Positions 34,814 to 43,803 of a stretch of DNA of 64,000 nt are shown here, one piece after another. This DNA is from Chryseobacterium kimseyorum (GTDB lineage Bacteria; Bacteroidota; Bacteroidia; Flavobacteriales; Weeksellaceae). The notes beneath the pieces were generated by a model. It had not been told where the DNA came from. It saw only the letters and a list, made by a program, of their open reading frames with translations, and searched no databases. The first letter of the stretch is position 1, and each line of letters opens with the position of its first letter. A program made the translations under genes and the position numbers. The stretch is from positions 1 through 64,000 of the forward strand of contig NZ_JAPDHW010000017.1 of assembly GCF_025971945.1 (NCBI RefSeq), in the 5' to 3' direction.

Positions 34814-36835
34814 ATGAGACTTGTAGCAATCTACACAAAAGAACATTTTTTATTTCCTGAATCTCTACTAAATCTTGGAGGAAAATACATTTACGATGTG
34901 AAACACAAGCGAGATAATAAGTATGAAGTTAGCAGAGTCCCAAACACAAATCACATCGAAAACTTTTGGGATAATAATATATCATTAATATCAGCAATTG
35001 TAGGAGAAAATGGAGCCGGAAAAACAAGTGTTTTCAGAAATCTAAATAAAATATTCTCACCTTATGATAGACAGGATAGAGTGTTTGATACTATTTTTAT
35101 TTTTGAAAATTTATCAGAAGATAGCTATTGTTATTTCTCTGAAAAATTTGAAGTTGATGAAATTGCTAAAATCAAAAGAAATGAAATCGAAACAATTTAT
35201 TATTCTCCTGTTATTGATTATGATTTAACGGACATCAATTCACCAATAAGTTTAATATATCATTACAGCGATTCAATTTCTACATTCTATCTTCAAAACC
35301 TTCAAAGACATTTATTTTTTCTGAAGAACACAGAACTGGTTGAAAATCTAAAAAAATCATATGAGCATTTTCCCTTTTATGAAAAATTAAAAATCAAAGC
35401 AAACCAACTCTACAAAGATGATTTTGAAAAGGTTTATATACAAACTACAATAGGAAATAGCTTTTACAGAGCTAGAAATGAATTAATGCACCTAACCGAG
35501 AATCAAGGGTTTTATTTTGAAAATGAAAAAGCAGTCGAGGATTTTTTTAATAAACAAGAAGGTTTACAAGAAGAATTAAAAACTGTTTGGAATACATATA
35601 AAACCCCTGAGTAATCTTCACATCTTTTACATGATGGAAAAAATTTTAAGAAGAATCTAGAAATAAATATTTTATCATTCTTAGTTATCAATGATACTTT
35701 TGCAATGAATAATGATAATGGAGCATATGATTTTAATAAAATTTTAGAAGCAGAAAACTTCACAGACAAATTGCATCATTTTTTCAATAAATATATAATT
35801 CAAACAAGTCAATTCTTCTATCGAGCATTAAGAAAAGAAAAAAGTGAATTATATATTGAAGATTCTGAAATTTTATTAAAAGAATTAACGGACAATATTA
35901 GTTTAAGAGATGGTACTTTCCCTGGTGAATTCAGAATAGATAGTATCAATAAAACGATAAAAAAGCATATACTTATTTTTAGAAATATATTTGATTTTCA
36001 TACGCAATTAGATCAACTTTTAGATCAAGAATGCACCAAGAAAATTGAAGGCGGACTTGAAATAGATATTCAGAAGTTAGACTTAGAAGATTTTAATAGA
36101 TTTATCAAAACATATGAATTTCTTAAAGAAGAATTAACTGATTCTCTTCCTAATAAAAGCCGAGATATTTTAGAAATTAGATCGACAAAAAAGTTGTCAA
36201 CAGGAGAAAAAGCTCTGATCGACTTATATTCTTCTATATATGATTATTTAAAAGCATTTGGAGATCATCAATATAATGAAAATTGTATTTTTTTACTAGA
36301 TGAAGCTGACTTAGGATTTCATCCAGAATGGAAAAAGAGATACATCAATGCTTTAACAACAACTTTACCCCTTTTAATAAACTCCGTTACAGATAAAATT
36401 AAAAATATCCAGATAATCTTTGCAACACACGATCCTTTAACTCTCTCAGATATTCCGAACAACAATGTAGTTTATTTAAAAAAACACGAAGTTACTACCG
36501 AAATTTTATCCGAAATTGAAAAGCCCACAAACTCTTTTGGTGCCAACATAACAGACTTGCTTGCAGATAGCTTTTTTATAAAAGATGGTCTAATCGGAGA
36601 TTTTGCAAAAGAGAAAATTGACCATGTTATTAAATATTTAAATGATGATGAAAGTAGTCTAATAACAGATAAGATAGAAGCAAAAAAAATTATTAATATA
36701 ATTGATGAACCTATTCTTAAATATAAATTAGAAGATATGTATTTCGAGAAATTTCCTGAAGAATATAACAAGGAAAAGGAAATAGAAGAGTTGATTAGAA
36801 AAGCTCAGGAACTAGGAGTAACCATTCAAAGATAA
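34814..36835 (+). pseudogene. AAA-type ATPase (PtuA/Septu-like) interrupted by one in-frame stop
   Basis: Two open stretches, 34814-35614 (266 residues) and 35705-36835 (376 residues from the first ATG), lie in the same frame and are parted by a single TAA at 35612-35614. The 30 codons from 35615 to 35704 are open and read naturally as protein (HDGKNFKKNLEINILSFL). Together they make one ATPase of about 673 residues: Walker A VGENGAGKTS near 60-69, ABC-like signature KLSTGEKALI near 461-470, Walker B FLLDEADLGFHPEW near 494-507, and a His switch in IFATHDPLTLSD. The order suits the SMC/RecN-like ATPases of Septu and similar defence systems. Separate translation of two halves is possible but the second would lack a usual leader. 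Confidence 0.8.
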
Positions 36836-36837
36836 TT

Positions 36838-37734
36838 ATGATAAATATAAATCCAACAAAACAAGCAATTGAATTTCATAATCAAAAAGTTAGTAAAGTA
36901 TTCGATGATACTATAAAAAAAGGATATATTTTCAGAGAAAAAACTCAAAAAAAACTTAGTACAGAATTCCTGTATTTCTTAAATAAATATAAAGATGAAT
37001 TGATTAGTGCTAAGCCAGAAAGATTACTTGAAATAAATAAGGAATTTGTAAAGAAATGGATGTCTAGCCATGAATTAAAGCTTATTAAAAGCTTCTTTAT
37101 TCAAACTGGTTATGAAAATTTTCCAAATAAAGAATTTTTAAATCTTTTAGAAATTGATACCTGTGTATATTGTAATCGAAACTATACTTTAGATTTTGAT
37201 AAAATTAACAATGCGCGAGCAGAACTTGACCATTGGTTTCCAAAAGAGTCCTTTCCTATTCTTGCATTAAGTTTTTACAACTTAATTCCTAGTTGTCATT
37301 CTTGTAATCATATTAAACATAATAAAGCTCCTGCTGGAGGTTGGGAAAATGCTTTAGTAAATATTAATCATCCATATCTAAATGATAAAACTGCAATGTT
37401 TGCCTTTAGCTATTCTCTTACTTCTATAAAGCAACCTAGAGCAATCGTTAAATCAACCAGTGAAAAAGCCAAAAGGACGATAGAATTTAATAAAATTGAT
37501 ATGATATATGAAGCGCAATCCAATCGAGAACTAAAAGACTTACTAGAATTGCGTTATAAGTACTCTCAAAATTATTTAGATATTTTATTAAACAAAACAT
37601 TCTCCCACGAATTATCAATATCTAAAGAAGAGGCATATAGAATCATTTTCGGTACAGAAATTAAAGAAGAAGATTATCATAAACGACCTTTCTCAAAGTT
37701 CAAAAAAGATATTATTGATGAACTTCTAAAATAA
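36838..37734 (+). CDS. HNH endonuclease (PtuB-like)
   Basis: A 298-residue protein. The HNH core is at about 105-160: DTCVYCNRNYTL with Cys pair, AELDHWFPKESF with the catalytic Asp-His, and LIPSCHSCNHIKHNKAP with the second Cys pair and the Asn/His. N-terminal (1-100) and C-terminal helical parts are not recognised. It starts 2 bases after the ATPase stop, so translation is coupled. ATPase plus HNH is the layout of Septu (PtuA-PtuB). The DNA is visibly more AT-rich than the housekeeping genes around it, consistent with transfer. Confidence 0.85.
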   Translation: MININPTKQAIEFHNQKVSKVFDDTIKKGYIFREKTQKKLSTEFLYFLNKYKDELISAKPERLLEINKEFVKKWMSSHELKLIKSFFIQTGYENFPNKEFLNLLEIDTCVYCNRNYTLDFDKINNARAELDHWFPKESFPILALSFYNLIPSCHSCNHIKHNKAPAGGWENALVNINHPYLNDKTAMFAFSYSLTSIKQPRAIVKSTSEKAKRTIEFNKIDMIYEAQSNRELKDLLELRYKYSQNYLDILLNKTFSHELSISKEEAYRIIFGTEIKEEDYHKRPFSKFKKDIIDELLK

Positions 37735-37798
37735 GTGAAAAGAATAATGTTAAAAATGAAGCAAAGAGAAAGAAATAAAATACTAAATAGATTTTAAT

Positions 37799-38734
37799 AT
37801 GGCAAGAAATTATTGGGATTCAGATTATGCTGAAATTAATACAGAGATTCATCCGAAATATGAAATATTATACTCTGATTTAAAAAAGCACAATATTCAA
37901 AAATACTTAGTAGGCAGAGAATTTAAAATTCTTTTAAGTAAACTCGGAGCATATGAACAATGGAAAGGAATATTTGAACGAATTAAGAAACAGTGTCGTG
38001 TAATTACCCTAGGAACAGATCAAGATCCATGGCATGCGGAAGATACATTAGCAGTATATTTAAATGCACTAAATGATCAACCAGAATTTCAATATTTAAT
38101 TGTACAAATAATCTCTAGTTTTATAAGTAATGTTTCTACTCGCAAAAATTATAGTGATATCCTAGAAAGCCTCTTGATGTTAAATTTTGATAAGCAACAC
38201 ATCGCTGTAGTTGAAGAATCAATAGAAGAAAACAAACTTAAACCTGAAGAAAAAAAAGCATTTCAAAAAACCAAAGATGCAAAAAAAACATATACTATGG
38301 ATAAAGTTTTCATTGTTCACGGTCATGATGATGGTCTCAAAAATGAAGTTGCTAGACTAATTGAAAAACAAAATATTGAAGCAATAATACTTCATGAACA
38401 GGCTAGTGGTGGCAAAACTATAATTGAAAAAATAGAATCGATGACTGATGTAGGTTTTGGAATAATCCTATACACACCCTGCGATGTTGGCTCAAAAAAA
38501 GGAAGTGAAAATGATTTAAAAGATAGAGCACGGCAAAATGTTGTATTTGAACACGGTTATTTAATTGGAAAAATTGGAAGGAAAAATGTTGCTGCAATTG
38601 TAAAAGGAAATGTTGAAACACCGGGTGATGTTTCCGGAGTAGTATATATATCTTACACAGGAAGTTGGAAGTTTGATTTAATGAAAGAATTAAAAGAAAG
38701 TGGCTATAAGATTGATTTTAATAAAATTCAATAA
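37799..38734 (+). CDS. TIR-like nucleotide-binding protein with unknown N-terminal domain
   Basis: A 311-residue protein. The C-terminal part (about 165-311) is a TIR-like domain of the class PF10137 (also in Cap12 and Pycsar effectors): DKVFIVHGHDDGLKNEVARLIE, ILHEQASGGKTIIEKIE with the candidate catalytic Glu, GIILYTPCDVG, RQNVVFEHGYLIGKIGR, and the final YISYTGSWKFDLMKELK. It would cleave NAD+ if active. The first 160 residues are helical (KKHNIQKYLVGREFKILLSKLGAYEQWKGIFERIK) and not recognised; they may sense the trigger. It stands 64 bp after the HNH gene on the same strand. Confidence 0.8.
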   Translation: MARNYWDSDYAEINTEIHPKYEILYSDLKKHNIQKYLVGREFKILLSKLGAYEQWKGIFERIKKQCRVITLGTDQDPWHAEDTLAVYLNALNDQPEFQYLIVQIISSFISNVSTRKNYSDILESLLMLNFDKQHIAVVEESIEENKLKPEEKKAFQKTKDAKKTYTMDKVFIVHGHDDGLKNEVARLIEKQNIEAIILHEQASGGKTIIEKIESMTDVGFGIILYTPCDVGSKKGSENDLKDRARQNVVFEHGYLIGKIGRKNVAAIVKGNVETPGDVSGVVYISYTGSWKFDLMKELKESGYKIDFNKIQ

Positions 38735-38749
38735 TAAAATTTCCCCCTG

Positions 38750-38776
38750 CTGGCGCGAGCGTCCCGCTCGTGCCCA
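38750..38776. repeat. GC-rich palindromic intergenic element
   Basis: A 10-bp stem with a TCC loop: GGCGCGAGCG pairs with CGCTCGTGCC, with one G-T pair. Very GC-rich against the surroundings. It is a candidate REP-like dispersed element, located at the downstream end of the island. Confidence 0.6.
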
Positions 38777-38786
38777 CTCAAACAAA

Positions 38787-38821
38787 TCAAAACCTTGACC
38801 TCAACGTCAGGGTTTTATTTT
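38787..38821 (+). terminator. Terminator of the ATPase-HNH-TIR cluster
   Basis: AAAACCTTGAC / GTCAGGGTTTT, 11 bp with one G-T pair and a 6-base loop, then T-rich sequence. Confidence 0.8.
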
Positions 38822-39180
38822 GTGGGTCAATATGACGAATTCAAATTCAAAATAATTTCACAGTCGAATTACCAATTAAATTTAGCTTCTAAATATACAC
38901 TCTCAATTCCCAAAACAATGTTCTCACCTCCCAAAACAATAATCCAACACAAAGAAATATAAAAAGAGCAGTCAGAGATCAAGACAGACCTTGCAGAATG
39001 GTAAAACGGAGAAATCCCAACTCTCAAAACACATAATTGTAAATAATAATTCTTTACTTAAATCGGTTTTAAATGCAATTTCTTAAAGATCAAAACGGCT
39101 TAATATAAACAATTTAACCTGATGCAATCGTTTACAAACGCTTTTCGTACTTTTGCACCCTACTATTTTAATGAAGTGAA
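38822..39180. other. Gap with a -7 promoter element only
   Basis: No gene was seen. A TACTTTTG at 39148-39155 matches TAnnTTTG and stands 25 bases before the ATG at 39181, so it likely drives the secreted-protein gene. The rest includes CCCAAAACAATxxTC-type repeats twice near 38910-38945 (CAATTCCCAAAACAATG and CACCTCCCAAAACAATA). Confidence 0.5.
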
Positions 39181-39936
39181 ATGAAACAAAAATTATTATT
39201 CTTAAGTATTTTCATCTGTGGTCTATACTTTTCGCAGAACGTGGGAATCAATACTGCTGATCCACAAATAACCCTGGATGTAAGAGGAATTCCGGCAGAT
39301 AACACAAAACCCGACGGATTAATTGCGCCACGCCTGACAAGAGCACAGCTTAATGCAAAAGCATCTGTATACAGCGCTGCTCAGACGGGAGCCATTGTGT
39401 ATATTACCAATATTGCAGGTGGCACTGTTGCGTCTACCGTACAAATCACAACGCTCGGATACTATTATTTTGACGGTACAGTCTGGAAATCTCTCGAACC
39501 GAAAGCAGGAACTACAGTGTTCACCGCAACTCTGGGTACAGGAGCCGGCGCCACCACAAATTTTACAGCGGGAACTTCCACTTTCGTTACTGTTCCACTT
39601 CCTGCAGTTGTTAAAAACGTCGGTGGCGGTGTTTGGAATGCCGCTAACAACACGTATGCAGCACCGGTAAGCGGAACTTATATCATTAAGTCTACCATAA
39701 GACTTACAGATGGCAGCAGTTCAAGAAACGTTTATCAGGCGGTCAACACTGTCAATTCAGATATTCCCGACGGAGTATGGCAGACCAATCCCGGAAGCGG
39801 AAGATGGACGATGCTTTACACCAGAATTGCGTATTTCAATCAGGGTGATTTAATGAGACTCTACATGTATTCAGACGGTTCACCAGCAACGGTTTCAGAT
39901 GCATCTCTCAACATCTCACTGTTAAGCCCGAATTAA
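39181..39936 (+). CDS. Secreted surface-type protein of unknown function
   Basis: A 251-residue exported protein: signal peptide to about residue 20 (LYFSQ), then NVGINTADPQITLDVRG, a phrase common at the start of Flavobacteriia surface proteins, then a Thr/Gly/Ala-rich middle (GTGAGATTNFTAGTST) and a beta-rich C-terminal domain ending RLYMYSDGSPATVSDASLNISLLSPN, like TNF/C1q-fold domains. Function unknown. It lies alone between the island and the cold-shock gene. Confidence 0.7.
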   Translation: MKQKLLFLSIFICGLYFSQNVGINTADPQITLDVRGIPADNTKPDGLIAPRLTRAQLNAKASVYSAAQTGAIVYITNIAGGTVASTVQITTLGYYYFDGTVWKSLEPKAGTTVFTATLGTGAGATTNFTAGTSTFVTVPLPAVVKNVGGGVWNAANNTYAAPVSGTYIIKSTIRLTDGSSSRNVYQAVNTVNSDIPDGVWQTNPGSGRWTMLYTRIAYFNQGDLMRLYMYSDGSPATVSDASLNISLLSPN

Positions 39937-40029
39937 AATTATGGACAAATGATTTTCAATTACTTTAAATAAAAATTCTCAATCCGAAACTGGGTTGATC
40001 ATTTTAAGGTAAAACAGAAATCCACCAAA

Positions 40030-40066
40030 ACAGAAAAACCGCCTCATTGCTGAAGCGGTTTCGTTT
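40030..40066. terminator. Bidirectional terminator
   Basis: AAACCGC-TCA / TGA-GCGGTTT stem with a TTGC loop between convergent 39181 and 40084 genes; A-rich left, T-rich right. Confidence 0.75.
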
Positions 40067-40083
40067 TTATGTATAGTGTAAAA

Positions 40084-40518
40084 CTATCTGATGATTTTAA
40101 TATTGATTGCAGAGAAACCTTTAGGTGATCTTTCTTTTTCGAAAGATACTTTGTTCCCTTTCTTAATGATATCTACACAGTTGTTGCTGTGGAAGAATAC
40201 ATTTTCTTTAGAATTATCTTCTGTGATAAATCCGTATCCTTTATCGCTGAAAAATGTAACGATACCAGATTTGATTGGATCTTCCTCCTGAATAGGTGCT
40301 GCACCCAACTGAATGTTATCCAAACTGATAGCCTCTGTATTAGAGTTATCCGGAGGTGTACTTGTCAACTGACCGTTTGCATCTACGTACATGATCATGT
40401 CATCAAGACTTTTACCCTTGTCATTGCTGTTTTTTCGGTCTTCGCGACGTATCGCTTTTTCCTTTTGCTTCTGTAATTTTTTCTTAAAGTTTTCTTTTTT
40501 TGAGAAAGAATCCGCCAT
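40084..40518 (-). CDS. Cold-shock domain protein with basic N-terminal extension
   Basis: A 144-residue protein. The C-terminal 65 residues are a cold-shock domain with RNA-binding motifs KGYGFITED (RNP1) and VFFHSNN (RNP2), and EKERSPKGFSAINIKII at the end. The N-terminal 40 residues are Lys/Arg-rich (KKENFKKKLQKQKEKAIRREDRK), probably unstructured and nucleic-acid binding. It acts as an RNA chaperone. Preceded by a long untranslated stretch (see next entry). Confidence 0.9.
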   Translation of the reverse strand: MADSFSKKENFKKKLQKQKEKAIRREDRKNSNDKGKSLDDMIMYVDANGQLTSTPPDNSNTEAISLDNIQLGAAPIQEEDPIKSGIVTFFSDKGYGFITEDNSKENVFFHSNNCVDIIKKGNKVSFEKERSPKGFSAINIKIIR

Positions 40519-40909
40519 ATATTATTGTATATTAATTGTTATTCTTGAATTTTAATTTAATGATTTATCATCATTTGGTCAAAGGGTATTGTTTACCATC
40601 ATAAAAAGATTTCTGTTGAATTCTTCTAATGATTCCGCTGCATTCAGATAATAAATTGTTTAGAATTTATGATCGTTACCAGAAAGTTGATTGATGATTT
40701 CATCATTTTCTCTTCCTGAAAAGAAGTAGAAAGGCGTCCTGCGTATTTCAGTTGAGGTGATTCATTTTGCCGGCACAGCTATTCATTTAGAAGAAATAAA
40801 AGTGAAAAGACGGCAGTCAGAATAAAGAAAACTGAGGGATAAAGAGTATTCTAAACTGTAAAAGTTTGAGAAAAGCAGAAACCTTCTTCTTAATTATAAT
40901 GCAAATATA
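40519..40909 (-). promoter_or_regulatory. Long 5' leader of the cold-shock gene
   Basis: On the - strand, TATATTTG (40909 down to 40902) matches TAnnTTTG exactly. It is about 385 bases upstream of the ATG, and no gene lies between. The transcript would carry a leader of nearly 400 nt, as do several cold-shock mRNAs. No -33 TTG at the usual distance was found, and nearer promoters cannot be excluded. Confidence 0.4.
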
Positions 40910-41003
40910 CGACAATTCCACGGATTTTGAAGACTATTATTTAAATAATTGAATTTCAGTTTATTTCTCAAGCAAAACCCGGAGCCACATATTCTTCACA
41001 GCA

Positions 41004-41360
41004 TTATTTATCTTTCTTCTTTAAAATATAATACACCGCCTCATCCTTTTCATTATTCGTGGTATAGGCAAACTGAAAACTGTATCCGTTGGCAGACATA
41101 AAGTTCAGCGCATCCATCATCGAATTGAATTTTACATTCCTTCCACGTTCGTCTTTGATATTGGTTCCGTTTTTAAAGGATATGGATTTGGTTTCCTGCC
41201 CGAAATCAATTTCCACATTCACCTTGGTACTCAGCGAACGGCCTGTCCCAATGATCTGAACGTAGTCTACATCGATATCTTTTAAAGGAACATCATTGAC
41301 AGTCTGGGCAAAACCCAATGCCGAAAGCGTAATGAATGAAAGGGTAAAAAGTTTTATCAT
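41004..41360 (-). CDS. Small secreted protein of unknown function
   Basis: A 118-residue protein: signal peptide MIKLFTLSFITLSALGFAQ, then a compact alpha/beta domain (VDYVQIIGTGRSL, VNVEIDFGQETKSISF, MMDALNFMSANGYSFQFAYTTNN, AVYYILKKK). The phrase ALNFMSANGYSF is seen in many small Chryseobacterium proteins. No family name. It lies between the cold-shock gene and pnp on the same strand, separated by a terminator from pnp. Confidence 0.7.
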   Translation of the reverse strand: MIKLFTLSFITLSALGFAQTVNDVPLKDIDVDYVQIIGTGRSLSTKVNVEIDFGQETKSISFKNGTNIKDERGRNVKFNSMMDALNFMSANGYSFQFAYTTNNEKDEAVYYILKKKDK

Positions 41361-41399
41361 CTGTTTAATTTTTAAGTTTTTAAAGATAATTAAATTTAA

Positions 41400-41430
41400 A
41401 GCAAAAAAAATCCCTCAAAAGAGGGATTCT
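41400..41430 (-). terminator. Terminator of pnp
   Basis: AATCCCTC / GAGGGATT with a 4-base loop; T run on the - strand. Confidence 0.85.
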
Positions 41431-41447
41431 ATATAATATTTGGATGA

Positions 41448-43661
41448 TTAGTCCTGTGGTTCGTTCAATGGTTTGTGCTCACCCGGTCTGTCTTTTCCTT
41501 CAGGATTTACCTGTCCTTCAGGTCTTGGCTTCTGGGTTGGTCTTTCAGGTCTTGGCAATAAAACTTTTCTAGAAAGTTTCATTTTTTTACGGTCATCATA
41601 ACCCATAAATTTCACCTCAACTTCGTCACCTTCTTTGTAAGGAACTTTGTCTAGACGCGCCCATTCGATTTCCGAGATGTGAAGTAATCCTTCAGTACCT
41701 TTCGCAATCGCTACGAATGCTCCAAAATCCATTACTTTCACTACTTTCCCTTGGTAAACTTCACCTACAGTCGGTACAAAAGTAATCTCGTTGATTCTTG
41801 CAATCGCTTCGTTGATTTTCTCTCTGCTAACTCCGGAAATTTCAATTCTACCGATTTCGCCAACTTCTTCAATTGCGATCACAGTATCTGTATCTTTCTG
41901 CATTTGCTGAATGATTTTTCCACCAGGTCCGATTACAGCACCGATGAAATCTTTAGAGATTTCAAGCATAACCATTTTCGGAGCGTGAGGTTTCACGTCT
42001 TCTCTTGGAGCAGAAATTGTTTCGTTCAATTTATCAAGAATATGAAGTCTACCGTCTCTTGCCTGAAGAAGTGCTTTCTCCATAATGTCCATAGAAAGAC
42101 CCTGAATTTTGATATCCATCTGGCAAGCCGTGATTCCGTCTGCAGTTCCTGTTACTTTAAAGTCCATATCACCTAAGTGATCTTCGTCTCCCAAGATATC
42201 AGAAAGTACAGTGAATTTTCCTGTTTTAATATCAGTTACCAATCCCATTGCAATACCTGAAACCGGTTTCTTGATCTGAACACCCGCATCCATCAGTGCT
42301 AAAGTTCCTGCACAGACAGTTGCCATAGAAGATGAACCGTTTGATTCTAAAATATCAGAAACGATACGGATTGTATAAGGATTTTCTTCCGGGATCATGT
42401 TTGCCAAAGCTCTCTGAGCTAAGTTACCGTGACCAACTTCTCTTCTTGAAGTTCCTCTCAAAGGACGTGCTTCACCAGTTGAGAACGGCGGGAAGTTATA
42501 ATGTAAGAAGAATCTTTCGTCATAGTTTACCATTACGCTGTCTACCATGTTTGCATCTTTTACTGAACCTAAAGTTACAGCCGTTAAAGACTGAGTTTCA
42601 CCTCTTGTAAAGATTGCAGAACCGTGAGCTCCCGGTAAATAATCGATTTCAGACCAGATCGGACGAATAGTCTGAGGATCACGACCGTCAAGACGGATTT
42701 TATCATTGATAATCATCTGACGCATCGCTTCTTTTTCCACATCGTGGAAATATACTTTAGCGAAAGGAGTAACTCTTTCAAGCTCTTCAGCATGCTCTAC
42801 ATACTGAGCTAAGAATTCAGCCAATACAGCTTTGAATTTCTCACCTCTCTCCTCTTTTCCAGAAGGAATTTTTGCTACTTCGTATACTTTGTCGTATGTT
42901 TCTTTCCACACTTTCTCACGGATTGCTTCGTCGTGATTTTCGTGGCTGTATTCTCTTTTTGGGAATGATTTGCCTACTTTTTCAGCCAGTCTTTCCTGAG
43001 CTTCAACCTGTTTTTTGATTTCTTCGTGAGCAAAAGTAATCGCTTCAAGCATTTCTGCTTCCGTGATTTCTTTCATCTCTCCTTCCACCATTACGATAGA
43101 ATCTTTGGTTGCTCCAACCATGATGTCAAGGTCAGCCAGTTTAAGATCTTCGAAATTAGGGTTTACTGCTAATTTTCCGTCAATTCTTACTACTCTTACT
43201 TCAGACATCGGTCCGTTGAAAGGAATATCGGTGATCGCAATTGCTGCAGACGCTGCCAAACCTGCTAAATCGTCAGGAATTGACTGTCCGTCATAAGAAA
43301 TTAATGAAATCATTACCTGAACTTCCGCGTGGAAATCTTCAGGGAATAATGGTCTCAGAACTCTGTCTACCAAACGCATTGTCAGGATTTCCTGATCAGA
43401 TGGTCTCGCTTCTCTTCTGAAAAAGTTTCCAGGGATTTTTCCACCTGCGTAGAATTTTTCTCTGTAATCTACTGTTAATGGTAAGAAATCTACACCATCT
43501 TTTGCTTCTTTGCTGGCTACAACAGTTGCTAAAAGCATTGTTCCGCCAATTTTTACTACAACAGAACCGTCAGCCTGTTTTGCCAGTTTTCCTGTTTCTA
43601 AAGTGATCTCTCTGCCGTCTGCAAGAATGATCGTTTCTGTAATTGCTTGAGGTATACTCAT
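41448..43661 (-). CDS. pnp: Polynucleotide phosphorylase
   Basis: Phosphorolytic 3'-5' exoribonuclease and degradosome-type enzyme. The 737-residue protein has two RNase PH domains (FYAGGKIPGNFFRREARPSD; GTSRREVGHGNLAQRAL), a KH domain (VIGPGGKIIQQMQKDTD) and an S1 domain (YQGKVVKVMDFGAFVAIAKG), then a short Pro-rich tail. ATG 43661 (MSIPQAITET) is the family start; the frame is open to 43730, but the extra residues run into promoter sequence (TAAATTTG at 43735 down to 43728). Confidence 0.97.
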   Translation of the reverse strand: MSIPQAITETIILADGREITLETGKLAKQADGSVVVKIGGTMLLATVVASKEAKDGVDFLPLTVDYREKFYAGGKIPGNFFRREARPSDQEILTMRLVDRVLRPLFPEDFHAEVQVMISLISYDGQSIPDDLAGLAASAAIAITDIPFNGPMSEVRVVRIDGKLAVNPNFEDLKLADLDIMVGATKDSIVMVEGEMKEITEAEMLEAITFAHEEIKKQVEAQERLAEKVGKSFPKREYSHENHDEAIREKVWKETYDKVYEVAKIPSGKEERGEKFKAVLAEFLAQYVEHAEELERVTPFAKVYFHDVEKEAMRQMIINDKIRLDGRDPQTIRPIWSEIDYLPGAHGSAIFTRGETQSLTAVTLGSVKDANMVDSVMVNYDERFFLHYNFPPFSTGEARPLRGTSRREVGHGNLAQRALANMIPEENPYTIRIVSDILESNGSSSMATVCAGTLALMDAGVQIKKPVSGIAMGLVTDIKTGKFTVLSDILGDEDHLGDMDFKVTGTADGITACQMDIKIQGLSMDIMEKALLQARDGRLHILDKLNETISAPREDVKPHAPKMVMLEISKDFIGAVIGPGGKIIQQMQKDTDTVIAIEEVGEIGRIEISGVSREKINEAIARINEITFVPTVGEVYQGKVVKVMDFGAFVAIAKGTEGLLHISEIEWARLDKVPYKEGDEVEVKFMGYDDRKKMKLSRKVLLPRPERPTQKPRPEGQVNPEGKDRPGEHKPLNEPQD

Positions 43662-43727
43662 AAATTGTTTTGTGTTGCACTCCGTATTGAGCGCTTTAGT
43701 TATTGATATTTCGTCTAAATTTCGTTG

Positions 43728-43735
43728 CAAATTTA
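43728..43735 (-). promoter_or_regulatory. -7 element of pnp
   Basis: TAAATTTG on the - strand matches TAnnTTTG exactly, about 65 bases before the pnp ATG. No clear -33 TTG. Confidence 0.45.
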
Positions 43736-43803
43736 CTGTTTTTGTTTTAAATAGAATATCTAAAAGTTTTAAGCAGGTAAATATTCATTAAATGACAGAA
43801 ATC

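Noticed and set aside
35705..36835. The second ATPase part as an independent gene with the TACTTTTG element before it as promoter
   Set aside because: The -7-like element ends one base before the ATG, which would leave almost no leader, and the upstream 30 codons are in frame and protein-like, so one interrupted gene is the simpler reading.
37735..37797. A 20-codon basic frame (GTG start) between the HNH and TIR genes
   Set aside because: Lys/Arg-rich by AT-rich composition, no start context, and it ends right at the TIR start; more likely spacer.
41751..43296. Open frames on the + strand inside pnp
   Set aside because: They shadow the strongly conserved pnp frame and encode no recognisable protein.
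43662..43730. N-terminal extension of pnp to 43730
   Set aside because: The added residues would begin beside the promoter element and are absent from the family start MSIPQAI.
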